DNA of 64,000 nucleotides from Candidatus Parcubacteria bacterium (GCA_023434325.1 JAEYSX010000001.1:252298-316297); one strand, 5' to 3'; positions 44,712 to 53,409 are shown, counted from the stretch's first letter. Translations and numbers: made by a program. The notes: generated from the letters alone by a model not told the origin.

Positions 44712-44880
44712 ACATTTGACGCATGTAGCGTATGCGCCGTATGATCAAAGCACTATATATGGGTAAGCAGGGTGCAATTCCCTCACTGTGCCGCAACTGT
44801 AAAGTCAGAAAACCGATGTAGTGAGGTTATTACACCAGCGAATCCTTCGAGCAAAGGGCACTACTGCATACAGCACATGT
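44712..44880 (+). ncRNA. Cobalamin riboswitch aptamer
   Basis: The conserved core is readable: GGGTAAGCAGGGTGCAATTC (44761-44780), then CACTGTGCCGCAACTGTAA and the B12-box-like AGTCAGAAAACCGATG (44804-44819). This arrangement of GGGxA, GGTGxAAxTCC, ACTGxxCCGCAACTGTAA and the B12 box is characteristic of cobalamin riboswitches. The aptamer ends just before a terminator/SD hairpin (44883-44918) leading into the DUF4430 gene. Outer boundaries are approximate because I cannot fold it computationally. Confidence 0.85.
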
Positions 44881-44882
44881 TG

Positions 44883-44918
44883 CCTCCTACTTGAAGCTTC
44901 CGGTAAGGAGGTTTTTTT
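44883..44918 (+). terminator. Riboswitch expression platform: terminator hairpin holding the SD
   Basis: CCTCCT (44883-44888) pairs with AGGAGG (44906-44911), extended by AC/GT with a bulged A, and is followed by seven U residues (44912-44918) that run into the TTG start codon (44917-44919). The 3' arm is the ribosome binding site of the next gene, so one hairpin could block both transcription and translation when cobalamin is bound. Confidence 0.75.
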
Positions 44919-45543
44919 GAATCAAAAAATAAAGACATTTTTACAGTCGCCGCGCCGCTTGATAGGAGTTGCCGTTGCAAGCGCTGGCGTACTACTACTC
45001 GTTGTATCGGCGGCTGCAGCGTTTTCTAGCCAACCGCAGACGAACACAGCAGCCAACACCCCGCTGAGTCAGTCAGAAAAAACCGACAACAATGCGGTCG
45101 ATTCTTCTTCAGACTTCGAAACCAATCAAGCGTCAACGGATGAGCGACCGTCGACCATCGGCTCAGCCAATCCCAATAAAAACTCGCCCGCGCAGACGCA
45201 CGATTCCCCCGGCTCGCCTGGCGATACCCCCACACCAGCCGGCCCTGCAGCCATTAACGTCACTCTGCTCATCAACGGATCACGCAAAGGATCGCTTGCC
45301 GTGCAGCCGGACCAGAACCACTGCCAAGTACTACAAAAAGCAAAAGATACCGGACTGATCGAAAGCTTAGACATGCGCTGGAACACCTCGCTCAAAACGT
45401 ACGGCGTGTACAAAATTAACGGCCTTGGCGACGACACAAAAGTCGGTTGGGTATATGAGGTCAACGAAAAGTCACCGCCCACCGGATGCAGCCTTGCCAA
45501 GCCAAAAGACGGCGATAGTATCAACTGGAAATACCTAAACTAG
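44917..45543 (+). CDS. DUF4430 (transcobalamin C-terminal-like) membrane-anchored protein
   Basis: A 208-aa protein under the cobalamin riboswitch. It has an N-terminal membrane anchor (LIGVAVASAGVLLLVVSAAA, about residues 16-35), a Ser/Thr/Pro-rich linker to about residue 105, then a DUF4430 domain: VTLLINGSRKGSLAV, a CQVLQKAKDTG helix, YGVYKINGLGD, VGWVYEVN, and DSINWKY at the end. DUF4430 is the beta domain of transcobalamin/intrinsic factor. Two Cys in the domain could form a disulfide. The TTG start follows AAGGAGG at 44905-44911; upstream in-frame codons lie inside the riboswitch. The stop overlaps the SD of the next gene. Confidence 0.88.
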   Translation: MNQKIKTFLQSPRRLIGVAVASAGVLLLVVSAAAAFSSQPQTNTAANTPLSQSEKTDNNAVDSSSDFETNQASTDERPSTIGSANPNKNSPAQTHDSPGSPGDTPTPAGPAAINVTLLINGSRKGSLAVQPDQNHCQVLQKAKDTGLIESLDMRWNTSLKTYGVYKINGLGDDTKVGWVYEVNEKSPPTGCSLAKPKDGDSINWKYLN

Positions 45544-45549
45544 GAGCAC

Positions 45550-46809
45550 ATGATGAGCATTACACTAACCAAAAAATTACTAACCGGAGCACTCGCAGCC
45601 AGCCTGCTCGTTCTGCAGTTGCCTGTCGTCGCCGCTGCCAACTCTGGCGTAGCATTGGCTGCACGAAACGCAGTCGAATACCTTAAGAGCACACAACAAC
45701 AGGATGGAAATATTAACCCCTACACCGAATGGGCAGTAGTCGCGATTGCTGCCGCAGGCGACGACCCTGCTACTGTAGCTAACGGCGATATCTCGACAAT
45801 CGACGCCATAAAAGCAGCTGGGCCAGGCGATACCGCGACCACCCTCGAGCGCCAAATACTAGCCATTAATGCCGCTGGACTGGGTAGTGCCGACTTTGGC
45901 GGACAAGACTATAATGCACTTCTTTCTAGCCATCACAACAACGGCCAGATCGGAGACCTTGAACTCCTTAACGATGACATCTTTGGAATCATCGCTATCG
46001 CAGCCGCTAAAGACGCCGGCATGCTGGCCATGGCTCAAGACGCCTTAGACTATTTGATCGCCAATCAAGAATCAGACGGCGGCTTTAGCTATTCAACCCT
46101 GCCTTGCAGTTGGCTCGGCTGCACCGACAGCTCCAGCGACATGACGGCAGCCGCGCTGATTGCATTTAAGGCAGCCGAAAGCCTAGGTTTGCATCACGCG
46201 GATTTTGGCGACGCCCACACAAAAGCTCTCGCATATCTCTTGAGCACTCAGCAGTCCGACGGAGGATTTGGCGCCAATCCGTTTACGCCGTCCGACGGCA
46301 GCACCACCGCTTGGGCGCTTATGGCATTTAACGCCCTTGGAGACACCGGCGCCTCTCACGCCACAGACGCAACACAATGGTTGCTCGCCCATCAAGATAC
46401 TGACTCTAGTTTTAACCTTTACTATCCCGACTACAACTTTACGCACGACTTTACTGCCGAGGCCGTCATCGCACTGCTTGGCACGACATGGCTACTAGAC
46501 CCCGCCCCGATGCAGACACCGCCTGCCAAATCTCCAATCATAGCAACCGAGCCGCAGCCAACCGTACTCGTGAGCGCAAACGCCCAGTCATCACCTACCC
46601 CGATACAGACAATTGAGCCCGACGACGTCGCCGAACCTCCCGCAGTCGAAACGGAGCCAAGCACACAAACCGACAAACCTACAGTCGAAGATACGACTCC
46701 TATCTCCGAGGCAAAAGGTTTGAATATCAAGTATCTCATCTACGCAGCAGTCGCCCTTGGTCTCGTTGGTTTTGGCCTTCATCTTACCCGACCCAAAAAA
46801 GCGGCATAA
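45550..46809 (+). CDS. Alpha/alpha-barrel (transcobalamin N-terminal-like) surface protein
   Basis: A 419-aa exported protein. It has an N-terminal signal peptide (about residues 1-31), then prenyltransferase/terpenoid-cyclase-type helical repeats (YLKSTQQQDGN, YLIANQESDGGF, YLLSTQQSDGGF and WLLAHQDTDSSF) forming an alpha/alpha barrel to about residue 315. A Thr/Pro-rich spacer follows, then a C-terminal membrane helix (YLIYAAVALGLVGFGLHL) and a basic tail. Transcobalamin and intrinsic factor carry this fold in their N-terminal domain. With the preceding DUF4430 protein it would complete a split corrinoid-binding pair. AGGAG overlaps the previous stop; ATG at 45553 is an equally good start. 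Confidence 0.85.
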   Translation: MMSITLTKKLLTGALAASLLVLQLPVVAAANSGVALAARNAVEYLKSTQQQDGNINPYTEWAVVAIAAAGDDPATVANGDISTIDAIKAAGPGDTATTLERQILAINAAGLGSADFGGQDYNALLSSHHNNGQIGDLELLNDDIFGIIAIAAAKDAGMLAMAQDALDYLIANQESDGGFSYSTLPCSWLGCTDSSSDMTAAALIAFKAAESLGLHHADFGDAHTKALAYLLSTQQSDGGFGANPFTPSDGSTTAWALMAFNALGDTGASHATDATQWLLAHQDTDSSFNLYYPDYNFTHDFTAEAVIALLGTTWLLDPAPMQTPPAKSPIIATEPQPTVLVSANAQSSPTPIQTIEPDDVAEPPAVETEPSTQTDKPTVEDTTPISEAKGLNIKYLIYAAVALGLVGFGLHLTRPKKAA

Positions 46810-46875
46810 TTTACAATCACCGTCAGCGACGAAACTCACCACGGGCCGTACACACGATCTGGTATCATAGATATT

Positions 46876-47604
46876 ATGCGCATACTCCCACGCGACCGTC
46901 TAAAAAAATTGCGCCGCTACAGGCCATCGTCAAAAGATTGGCTCATGATCACTATTGGCGCAGCAGCAGTTTTACTCGTAATCGGACTTGTCTCTCTGAT
47001 GCAAAAAGAACCACTTGCCCTCAAACCCAACAAAAACGCGAGCGTCTCCATACCTTGGCTACCCGACACTGTCAAACGTTGGCAAGACCCCATTAACGAA
47101 ATGGCACAAAAGTACGAGCTTGACCCCGATTTAATCGCCATAATTATTACCATTGAATCGGGTGGCTACTCTCAGGCGGTCAGCCCGGCAATCGGCGCCG
47201 AAGGCTTAATGCAGGTCTTGCCAGAAACGGCAAAAGATATTGCCAAAAGATACCTCAAGGAACCTCGCACCAAATACAACCTCAAAGACCCGCAGACTAA
47301 CATAGAGTTTGGCACCGCATACCTGTCTATGCTTCGCAACGAATTTGGCGAACCGATCCAGGGTCCGTCTTGGGATTACACTGTCGAGCTGATAGCCGCC
47401 AGCTACAACGGCGGCCCCGGCAACGGCGGCAAATTCTACCGCGGAGAAGGCCTAACAAGCGGAGAAACCGTCAGCTATGCCCGCGACGTACTCAATATGT
47501 GGCGCGAGCGCAAAGCGCAAAGCAGCCCCACCTTTAACCGCTGGCTCGAGCGCGGCGGACAAGCCCTGATCGACCACGCTCAAGACGAACAAAACAGGCA
47601 ATAA
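46876..47604 (+). CDS. Lytic transglycosylase (SLT domain), membrane-anchored
   Basis: A 242-aa protein with an N-terminal helix (DWLMITIGAAAVLLVIGLV, about residues 18-40) and an SLT domain. The domain shows DPDLIAIIITIESGGYSQAVSP with the catalytic Glu, then GAEGLMQVLPETA, NIEFGTAYLSML, and AASYNGGPGN. It cleaves peptidoglycan glycan strands to open the wall or insert surface machines. Although it follows the riboswitch-controlled pair by 66 bases, it has its own TATCAT at 46863-46868, seven bases before the ATG (leaderless). B12 control would therefore reach it only by read-through. Confidence 0.92.
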   Translation: MRILPRDRLKKLRRYRPSSKDWLMITIGAAAVLLVIGLVSLMQKEPLALKPNKNASVSIPWLPDTVKRWQDPINEMAQKYELDPDLIAIIITIESGGYSQAVSPAIGAEGLMQVLPETAKDIAKRYLKEPRTKYNLKDPQTNIEFGTAYLSMLRNEFGEPIQGPSWDYTVELIAASYNGGPGNGGKFYRGEGLTSGETVSYARDVLNMWRERKAQSSPTFNRWLERGGQALIDHAQDEQNRQ

Positions 47605-47751
47605 TAACAACTAGGTGGATTCGGGAAAAATGCCAAACATAGAATCTCGTACATGATGATCGGCGCCTATCAACCTCAGTAACCGATCTACTTCTAGACG
47701 GAGCCTAAGCTATCGGCAATGCCGGCAACAAAATTCTATATAAGATCGTAC

Positions 47752-48153
47752 CTACTCTACTACAACTGTTGCTCTGTGATCGCTATTGTAGTAGTTGCGC
47801 AAACCCCACGTCCCTTTGGTCTTTACCTGCGCCTGGACGCTCTCGCCAGGAGCGGCATCGCTAAAGATCAGTTCGTCGTTTCGCTCAACTTCGCCACCCT
47901 CATCAGGCCAGGGCCCCACCATTCCATCTGACTCGTTTACAATTTTGATGTAGCTATCGGCTGCAACCGTGACCTTATTTGGAGTAAATCCGTCTTGACT
48001 ATACACAATAGTAACTGCAGGCTCAGAGGTCGCTTGTGCGTTAGAGTCAGTATTACCCTTACCCCTATCCAGAAAAATCGTCAATACTATTACGCCCCCC
48101 AACAATACCGCTAGCACAACCAACGCGATCGTCATTTGTTTGGCTTTGCTCAT
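47752..48153 (-). CDS. Membrane-anchored cupredoxin-like protein lacking usual ligands
   Basis: A 133-aa protein with an N-terminal membrane helix (MTIALVVLAVLLGGVIVLTIFL), a polar linker and a cupredoxin-like beta domain (VTIVYSQDGFTPNKVTVAADSYIKIVN). In true blue-copper proteins the end of the domain contains Cys-x2-4-His-x-Met; here it reads WGLRNYYNSDHRATVVV, with the Cys missing. Copper binding is therefore uncertain. AAGGAG lies eight bases before the ATG at 48153. It lies just downstream of cyoD on the same strand and may be part of the oxidase operon. Confidence 0.75.
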   Translation of the reverse strand: MSKAKQMTIALVVLAVLLGGVIVLTIFLDRGKGNTDSNAQATSEPAVTIVYSQDGFTPNKVTVAADSYIKIVNESDGMVGPWPDEGGEVERNDELIFSDAAPGESVQAQVKTKGTWGLRNYYNSDHRATVVVE

Positions 48154-48270
48154 AATCAGCACTCCTTATAGCGTGACTATTATTATACGTGCTTATGTTT
48201 TTTACGCAAAGTCAACAGTCGCCGCGGGAGATAATCATCTGTAATGCGAATACCCACGGCTCTAATAGCA

Positions 48271-48972
48271 CTAAGGTTCTACCCTAAAGCTACCGATTAC
48301 CTGCGGATTTTTTTCGTCATAGAACTGTTGCGTGCCGGAATCATTGAGTATGATCGTTTTTGGCCGCGTCTTTCGAACCGCAAAACGGTCTTCGCCGCCA
48401 TAGGCCTGAGGCTGACTTGGCGTGCCATACACAATCTCGCGCGTTTCGGAATCTTCGTTGATAAAGGTAATCCTGTCACATTCGCGTGCCACTACTACAG
48501 CGGGCTCAAAGGTACCGTCACGGAGGGTCACCTTGTGAGTCGTGAATTCGCCGCGGCAAGCGCCGGTCTTTTCGCCCTCTATCTGGTAAATTCCTTCGCC
48601 CTCTACTAACTTTTTGGCTGCATCCTCTGCCGTAACGGGCGTCATATTGTAGTGCAAGTGATGCATAATCCACTGCGACGCACCAACGACCACCAGAATA
48701 ATAGCTACCGTAGAGATAAAGAACCCCAGCTGCCAGCGAGGTTTCTTCTCGCGCCCAATGTGCAAAAAGAACACAATCTGAATGATCATCTGAATGACCG
48801 CAAAGGCCAAGATAGTTACCATCAACGACGTGCCGGCAACAACGCGCTCAGTCACCAGGTAATACGGTATGAATGTGAACACAAGCGACAAAATAAATCC
48901 AACGACATACGATACGACGCTTCCATGTTCTTGATCTGGTGTGTGATTTGTATTATGTTTCATGCTGCTCAT
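48271..48972 (-). CDS. cyoD: Quinol oxidase subunit IV (CyoD) fused to a cupredoxin-like domain
   Basis: A 233-aa protein. Residues 1-110 match CyoD: a His-rich head, then three membrane helices (VVSYVVGFILSLVFTFIPYYLV, a second after TSLMVTILAFAVIQMII, and a third after GFFISTVAIILVVVGA). Standard CyoD ends there (~110 aa). The extra 120 residues form a cupredoxin-like domain with VTLRDGTFEPAVVVARECDRITFIN, SGTQQFYDEKNPQVIGSFRV at the end, and two Cys (GACRG and AREC) that could form a disulfide. It overlaps cyoC by four bases. Confidence 0.87.
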   Translation of the reverse strand: MSSMKHNTNHTPDQEHGSVVSYVVGFILSLVFTFIPYYLVTERVVAGTSLMVTILAFAVIQMIIQIVFFLHIGREKKPRWQLGFFISTVAIILVVVGASQWIMHHLHYNMTPVTAEDAAKKLVEGEGIYQIEGEKTGACRGEFTTHKVTLRDGTFEPAVVVARECDRITFINEDSETREIVYGTPSQPQAYGGEDRFAVRKTRPKTIILNDSGTQQFYDEKNPQVIGSFRVEP

Positions 48973-49571
48973 ACGAATGCCATTAAGTACACTATGGTAA
49001 AGATAAAGATCCAGACGATATCAAGGAAGTGCCAGAAAAGGCTCAATAGTCCCAGCTTGCGCTTCATATGGCGGTTAAGGCCGCGCTTTGCAACATATAC
49101 CAATGTAATTGCCATCCACAATAGGCCAAAGAAAATATGGAGTCCGTGCGTCCCAAGCAGCACAAAGAACGACGACAAAAACGCATTGGTACCGAGCGTG
49201 TGGCCGTGGTGTATGAGCTCATTAAACTCGTACAACTCTACGCCAAGGAACGCCAGCCCAAGCAAGAATGTGGCACCAAACCAGACCAGCGTCTGACCCT
49301 TTAGTCCACGCCGTGCCGCTAACATACCGAGCCCAACCGTAAAGCTACTGGTCAACAGCAAAACGGTGTTGGTAAGCGCCAACGGCAAACTGAACAGCTC
49401 GTTCCCGGCCGGTCCACCCATTGTGTTACCACTTAATACCGCATACACCGCAAACAAAATCGCGAACATCAGAAGGTCGGTCATCAGGTACAACCAAAAG
49501 CCAAACATCACGCGGTCATCGTACTCGGCTTCGTGGCTCGATTCGTGATTTGTTGCTATCGTGTGGGCCAT
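48969..49571 (-). CDS. cyoC: Quinol oxidase subunit III
   Basis: A 200-aa five-helix membrane protein of the haem-copper oxidase subunit III family. It has FGFWLYLMTDLLMFAILFAVYAVL near the N-terminus, ALTNTVLLLTSSFTVGL, and the C-terminal GTHGLHIFFGLLWMAITLVY with the family's conserved His pattern, then LSLFWHFLDIVWIFIFTIVYL. It supports subunit I in the membrane. It overlaps cyoB by 16 bases and cyoD by 4, so the operon is tightly packed. Confidence 0.95.
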   Translation of the reverse strand: MAHTIATNHESSHEAEYDDRVMFGFWLYLMTDLLMFAILFAVYAVLSGNTMGGPAGNELFSLPLALTNTVLLLTSSFTVGLGMLAARRGLKGQTLVWFGATFLLGLAFLGVELYEFNELIHHGHTLGTNAFLSSFFVLLGTHGLHIFFGLLWMAITLVYVAKRGLNRHMKRKLGLLSLFWHFLDIVWIFIFTIVYLMAFV

Positions 49572-51679
49572 TTTCTACTCCGTATTATTCCCAAGACGAA
49601 TCCAATAGTAATCTTAATAAACTGCCATAGACTCATGTCTTCTTCGTCATTAATCTTAAGTGCGCCACTGGCCGGCTTTTGTTTTGCCTCGGCCTCTTCT
49701 TGTTTTTTGCGCTCGACCTCTTGACGCCGAACCTCGTTGGCAGGAATGGTATACTCTGTATTTTCGTTAAACGTCCTTGCGACAGAAACGATGATGATCG
49801 CGATGACCGAGGCGATTGCCAGCCAGTTGATGTGCCACACAAACCCAAACCCGGCAAAGAAGGCAAAGATAGAGATGTAAATGCCGGATCCAGTATTCCT
49901 AGGCATATGAATATCTTCGTACACCTTTGGTGGAGTATGCTGCCCACGCTGCTTCATGTCCCAAAACGCATCGCGCGTCATTACCTTTGGAATAACAGTA
50001 AAATTGTACGCTGGCGCAGGCGAAGGTGTTGCCCACTCAAGAGTACGCCCATTCCAAGCGTCGCCCGTCGTATCGCGCAAGCGGCGCTTTTGCATAAAGC
50101 TGGCGATAATCTGTACGATTTGCAGTGCCACGCCCACACAAATAACCAAACCGCCGATAAACATCAGGATATAGAACGGCTGCCACCCCGTGGAGGAGTC
50201 ATAGCTGTCAATCCTGCGTGCGGCCCCCATAATGCCCAAAACGTACATTGGTATAAACGACAGCATAAAGCCGATGATCCAGCATACGAATGCCTGCCGA
50301 CCGATTCGCTCGTTGAGCCGAATACCAGTCATCTTAGGGAACCAGTACGACACCGCGGCAAACACTCCAAACAACACGCCGCCAATAACATTAGAGTGAA
50401 AGTGCGCGACTAAGAACAAACTGTTGTGCAACTGAAAGTCTGCCGGTGGCACCGCCAGCAATATACCCGTCAGTCCGCCTACAATAAACACGCCGACAAA
50501 GCCAAGGAACCAAAGCATCGGCGTGGCAAAATGTATGCGCCCTTTATACATCGTTGCAATCCACGAGAAGAACAGAACGGCCGTAGGTATTGCAATAATC
50601 ACCGTCATCACACCAAAGAACGAGTTGACGTTAGCCCCCGCGCCCATCGTAAAGAAGTGATGCAGCCACACCGACAGCGCAAGCGTTGAAACACCGAACA
50701 GACCAAGAAGATTGGACTTGTAACTGGCGATCCGCTTGCGGCTAAACGTCGCCACAATTTCCGAAAACGCTCCGTACGCCGGCAAAACCAAGATGTACAC
50801 CTCGGGGTGACCCCACATCCAAATAAGGTTGGTGTACATCATCGGGTCACCGCCGCCTGCCGTGGTAAAGAAGTTTGTGCCCAAGTAGCGGTCAAAGAAT
50901 AGCAGGAATAGTGTCGCGGTCAGCAGCGGAAAGACCGTCAGCGCCATAACCATGCTACACAGCGATCCCCATGTAAACAGCGGCATCTTCATCAGCGACA
51001 TGCCAGGCGCGCGCATCTTAAGGATGGTCATAATAAAGTTAATGGCGCCAAGCGTGGTACCGATACCCGAAATCTGCAAGCTCCATATGAGGTAATCGAC
51101 ACCTACGCCGGTGCTAAACTCCGGTCCCGACAACGGTGCGATAGCCAGCCAACCAGTGGCAGCATACTCACCACCCACAAAGAAGAAGGCGTTTACCATA
51201 ACTGCACCGGCCACATAGAGCCAGAATCCCAGGGTGTTTAAGAATGGCGACGCCAAGTCACGGGCGCCGATTTGCAGCGGCACTATATAGTTAATAAGAC
51301 CGAATATAAAGCCCATGGCCACAAAGAAGACCATGATGTTGCCATGAGCCGTAAACACTTGCTGGAAGTGATGCGCCGTCAAATACCCCTGTGATCCGTC
51401 AACGGCAATTGCCTGTTGCAGCCAGATCATCATGGCCTCAAGGCCGCCGCGGCTGATAAGCATAAACATCGCGACCAGCATGTACATAATACCGATCTTC
51501 TTGGGGTCAACCGACGTCAGCCACTCTTTCCAGAGCCACTTCCAACGCTTTGTCCAGGTCAGCACTACCACAGCAGCCAGAGTCGCAGAGGTAAAGAAGA
51601 GTGCGCCGCCAATCGTAAACCACTCGTGTGGGAGCACGTTCCAGTCTAACTTGCCGAGTAATAGTTCTGTCCAATTCAT
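49556..51679 (-). CDS. cyoB: Quinol oxidase subunit I (haem-copper catalytic subunit)
   Basis: A 707-aa catalytic subunit with about fifteen helices, the normal bo3 length. It holds haems and CuB: YLTAHHFQQVFTAHGNIM with a haem ligand, WMWGHPEVYILVLPAYG with the CuB His and cross-linked Tyr, WLHHFFTMGAG with the two further CuB His, and HFHSNVIGG near residue 400 with haem ligands. It reduces O2 to water using quinol and pumps protons. The gene starts one base after the cyoA stop. Among Patescibacteria this enzyme is known mainly from environmental Saccharibacteria. Confidence 0.97.
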   Translation of the reverse strand: MNWTELLLGKLDWNVLPHEWFTIGGALFFTSATLAAVVVLTWTKRWKWLWKEWLTSVDPKKIGIMYMLVAMFMLISRGGLEAMMIWLQQAIAVDGSQGYLTAHHFQQVFTAHGNIMVFFVAMGFIFGLINYIVPLQIGARDLASPFLNTLGFWLYVAGAVMVNAFFFVGGEYAATGWLAIAPLSGPEFSTGVGVDYLIWSLQISGIGTTLGAINFIMTILKMRAPGMSLMKMPLFTWGSLCSMVMALTVFPLLTATLFLLFFDRYLGTNFFTTAGGGDPMMYTNLIWMWGHPEVYILVLPAYGAFSEIVATFSRKRIASYKSNLLGLFGVSTLALSVWLHHFFTMGAGANVNSFFGVMTVIIAIPTAVLFFSWIATMYKGRIHFATPMLWFLGFVGVFIVGGLTGILLAVPPADFQLHNSLFLVAHFHSNVIGGVLFGVFAAVSYWFPKMTGIRLNERIGRQAFVCWIIGFMLSFIPMYVLGIMGAARRIDSYDSSTGWQPFYILMFIGGLVICVGVALQIVQIIASFMQKRRLRDTTGDAWNGRTLEWATPSPAPAYNFTVIPKVMTRDAFWDMKQRGQHTPPKVYEDIHMPRNTGSGIYISIFAFFAGFGFVWHINWLAIASVIAIIIVSVARTFNENTEYTIPANEVRRQEVERKKQEEAEAKQKPASGALKINDEEDMSLWQFIKITIGFVLGIIRSRKWPTR

Positions 51680-52600
51680 CTAGTGCGCCTCGTATTGCTC
51701 TGGCTTGTGGTCGTGCCCAGAGCCCTTATATTTCGTAATTACTTTGGTATACAGATCTCGGTCGGGTAACGCGTAATAAGCAACCGGATTTTTCTCGCTT
51801 GGTTTGAGCAGTTCGTCGTACTTCTCGGTGCTTAGATCCTCCGACGTCATGTCGACCTCACGCACCCACTGGTCAAACTCTTCTTTGGATGTTGCGTCAG
51901 CTGTAAATCGCATACCCGCAAAGCCGTCGCCGTTGATTTCGGCCGTACTGCCGGGGTATTCCCCGGGCGCAGTGGCGATTAAGTTGAGCTTGTTGACGTG
52001 TCCGCCGCTCATGGCATACAACATGCCGCCCAGATTAGGAATCCAAAACGAGCTCATGGGCGCCTCATCGGCGGTTAGTTCAAATGTCACCGGGGTGCCG
52101 ACTGGAATGCGGACATAGTTAACAGTGGCTATCTGCTGATCCGGATAGATAAATAGCCACTTCCAGCGCATCGCCACTACTTGTACCGTAAGCGGTTCGG
52201 CATCGGCGGCAATCTCTTTCTTTGGCTCTAGCCGGTGAGTTGCCGGCACTATAATCGACGCCAATACAACCGCCACTACGGCGGGAATCACCCACATCGT
52301 CACATTGAGCAGCTTACTATGACCAACGTTTGGGTTGCGTTTTACTTTGGTATTTGATTCGCGGTATCTCCAGGCAGTAAAGTAAAGCAGCGCAACGACG
52401 GGAATAGCAACACCAAGCAGGATCCCCATGCTCGTCACTATCAACCGCAACTGTTCGTTAGCTATCAAGCCGCCAGTGTGCACCAAAGCAACATTGGCGC
52501 CATCCAAAAGCAACCCGATCAACACGATCAAACCAACAAACACTATAAGAATTGGCGCTACGATACCGGTCCAGCTATTTGATTTTTTGCCTTTAGACAT
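51680..52600 (-). CDS. cyoA: Quinol oxidase subunit II
   Basis: A 306-aa subunit with two N-terminal membrane helices (IVAPILIVFVGLIVLIGLL and LIVTSMGILLGVAIPVVALLYF) and a cupredoxin-fold external domain: MRWKWLFIYPDQQIATVNY, then FWIPNLGGMLYAMSGG, then GFAGMRFTADAT. The CuA-binding Cys and His residues of cytochrome c oxidases are absent, so this is a quinol-type oxidase. There is no lipobox. The first gene of cyoABCD, with a G-rich SD before the ATG. Confidence 0.96.
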   Translation of the reverse strand: MSKGKKSNSWTGIVAPILIVFVGLIVLIGLLLDGANVALVHTGGLIANEQLRLIVTSMGILLGVAIPVVALLYFTAWRYRESNTKVKRNPNVGHSKLLNVTMWVIPAVVAVVLASIIVPATHRLEPKKEIAADAEPLTVQVVAMRWKWLFIYPDQQIATVNYVRIPVGTPVTFELTADEAPMSSFWIPNLGGMLYAMSGGHVNKLNLIATAPGEYPGSTAEINGDGFAGMRFTADATSKEEFDQWVREVDMTSEDLSTEKYDELLKPSEKNPVAYYALPDRDLYTKVITKYKGSGHDHKPEQYEAH

Positions 52601-52643
52601 AACCCTGCCCCCAGCAGGACGCTAGCATAATCATTATGTCCTC

Positions 52644-52674
52644 ACTATACCACGCCGCCGCGCAAAAATGTCAA
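52644..52674 (-). promoter_or_regulatory. Putative cyo operon promoter
   Basis: Minus strand TTGACA (52669-52674), a 19-base spacer, then TATAGT (52644-52649), about 45 bases before cyoA. The spacer is slightly long. A promoter for the divergent SDR gene overlaps nearby (TATGAT at 52720-52725). Confidence 0.5.
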
Positions 52675-52731
52675 ATGCCATAAGCATAAACCGCGCGTAC
52701 ACAGCTTGCGAGTGTCTGCTATGATGTCGAT

Positions 52732-53409
52732 ATGAAAAATATAGTCATCACAGGCGGTAGCGACGGTATCGGAAAAGCACTGGTAGAAGATCTAGGCTCT
52801 GATTTTCGCGTAATCGCACTTGCAAGAAATGTGGATAAACTCAATGAGCTAGCGGCTAAAACCGGCTGTGATGTTATCGTTTGCGACGTCCGCAAAGCTA
52901 GCGATGTCGAAACGGCCTTTGACCATATTGCATCCACATATGGCAAAATAGACATTCTGATAAATAACGCAGGCGTCATTGTAAACGGCGACCTAACCGA
53001 AACGTCTTACGAAACAATCGAGAACGTACTAAGCACCAACGCCACCGGCGCAATATTCGTCACAAAAGCGTGCCTGCAAATTATGAAACAGCAAAAAGAC
53101 GGCCTGATCGTGCATGTCATTTCGCAGGCCGGCATTACCGCCAAACCCTACCGCTCTATCTACAATGCATCCAAGTGGGCGATGACCGGTTTTACCAAAG
53201 CTATACAACAAGAAGCTGCCGAATATGGCGTTCGAGTGACCGGCTTTTATCCGGGAACTGTCGAAACAGACTTGTTCAAAAAAGCAGGGCTCGACATACA
53301 CGGCCCGGCATTAGACACCTCGCAGATAACCAAAATCCTCAGATTCGTCATTAATTCCGACCAGAACATGCTGTTTCCAGAGCTCGGCGTCAAGCCGTTC
53401 GAAGTATAA
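52732..53409 (+). CDS. SDR family oxidoreductase
   Basis: A 225-aa classical short-chain dehydrogenase: NIVITGGSDGIGKALV at the N-terminus, NNAGVIVNGD near residue 83, the catalytic Ser context HVISQAGI and YNASKWAMTGF (Tyr-x3-Lys) near residue 142, ending at the usual length. It uses NAD(P)H on an unknown carbonyl. TATGAT at 52720-52725 lies six bases before the ATG (leaderless). It is divergent from cyoA, but nothing links it to respiration. Confidence 0.92.
   Translation: MKNIVITGGSDGIGKALVEDLGSDFRVIALARNVDKLNELAAKTGCDVIVCDVRKASDVETAFDHIASTYGKIDILINNAGVIVNGDLTETSYETIENVLSTNATGAIFVTKACLQIMKQQKDGLIVHVISQAGITAKPYRSIYNASKWAMTGFTKAIQQEAAEYGVRVTGFYPGTVETDLFKKAGLDIHGPALDTSQITKILRFVINSDQNMLFPELGVKPFEV

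Noticed and set aside
44821..44916. GTG-start extension of the DUF4430 gene
   Set aside because: It would translate the riboswitch and its expression platform; the TTG at 44917 follows a perfect SD.
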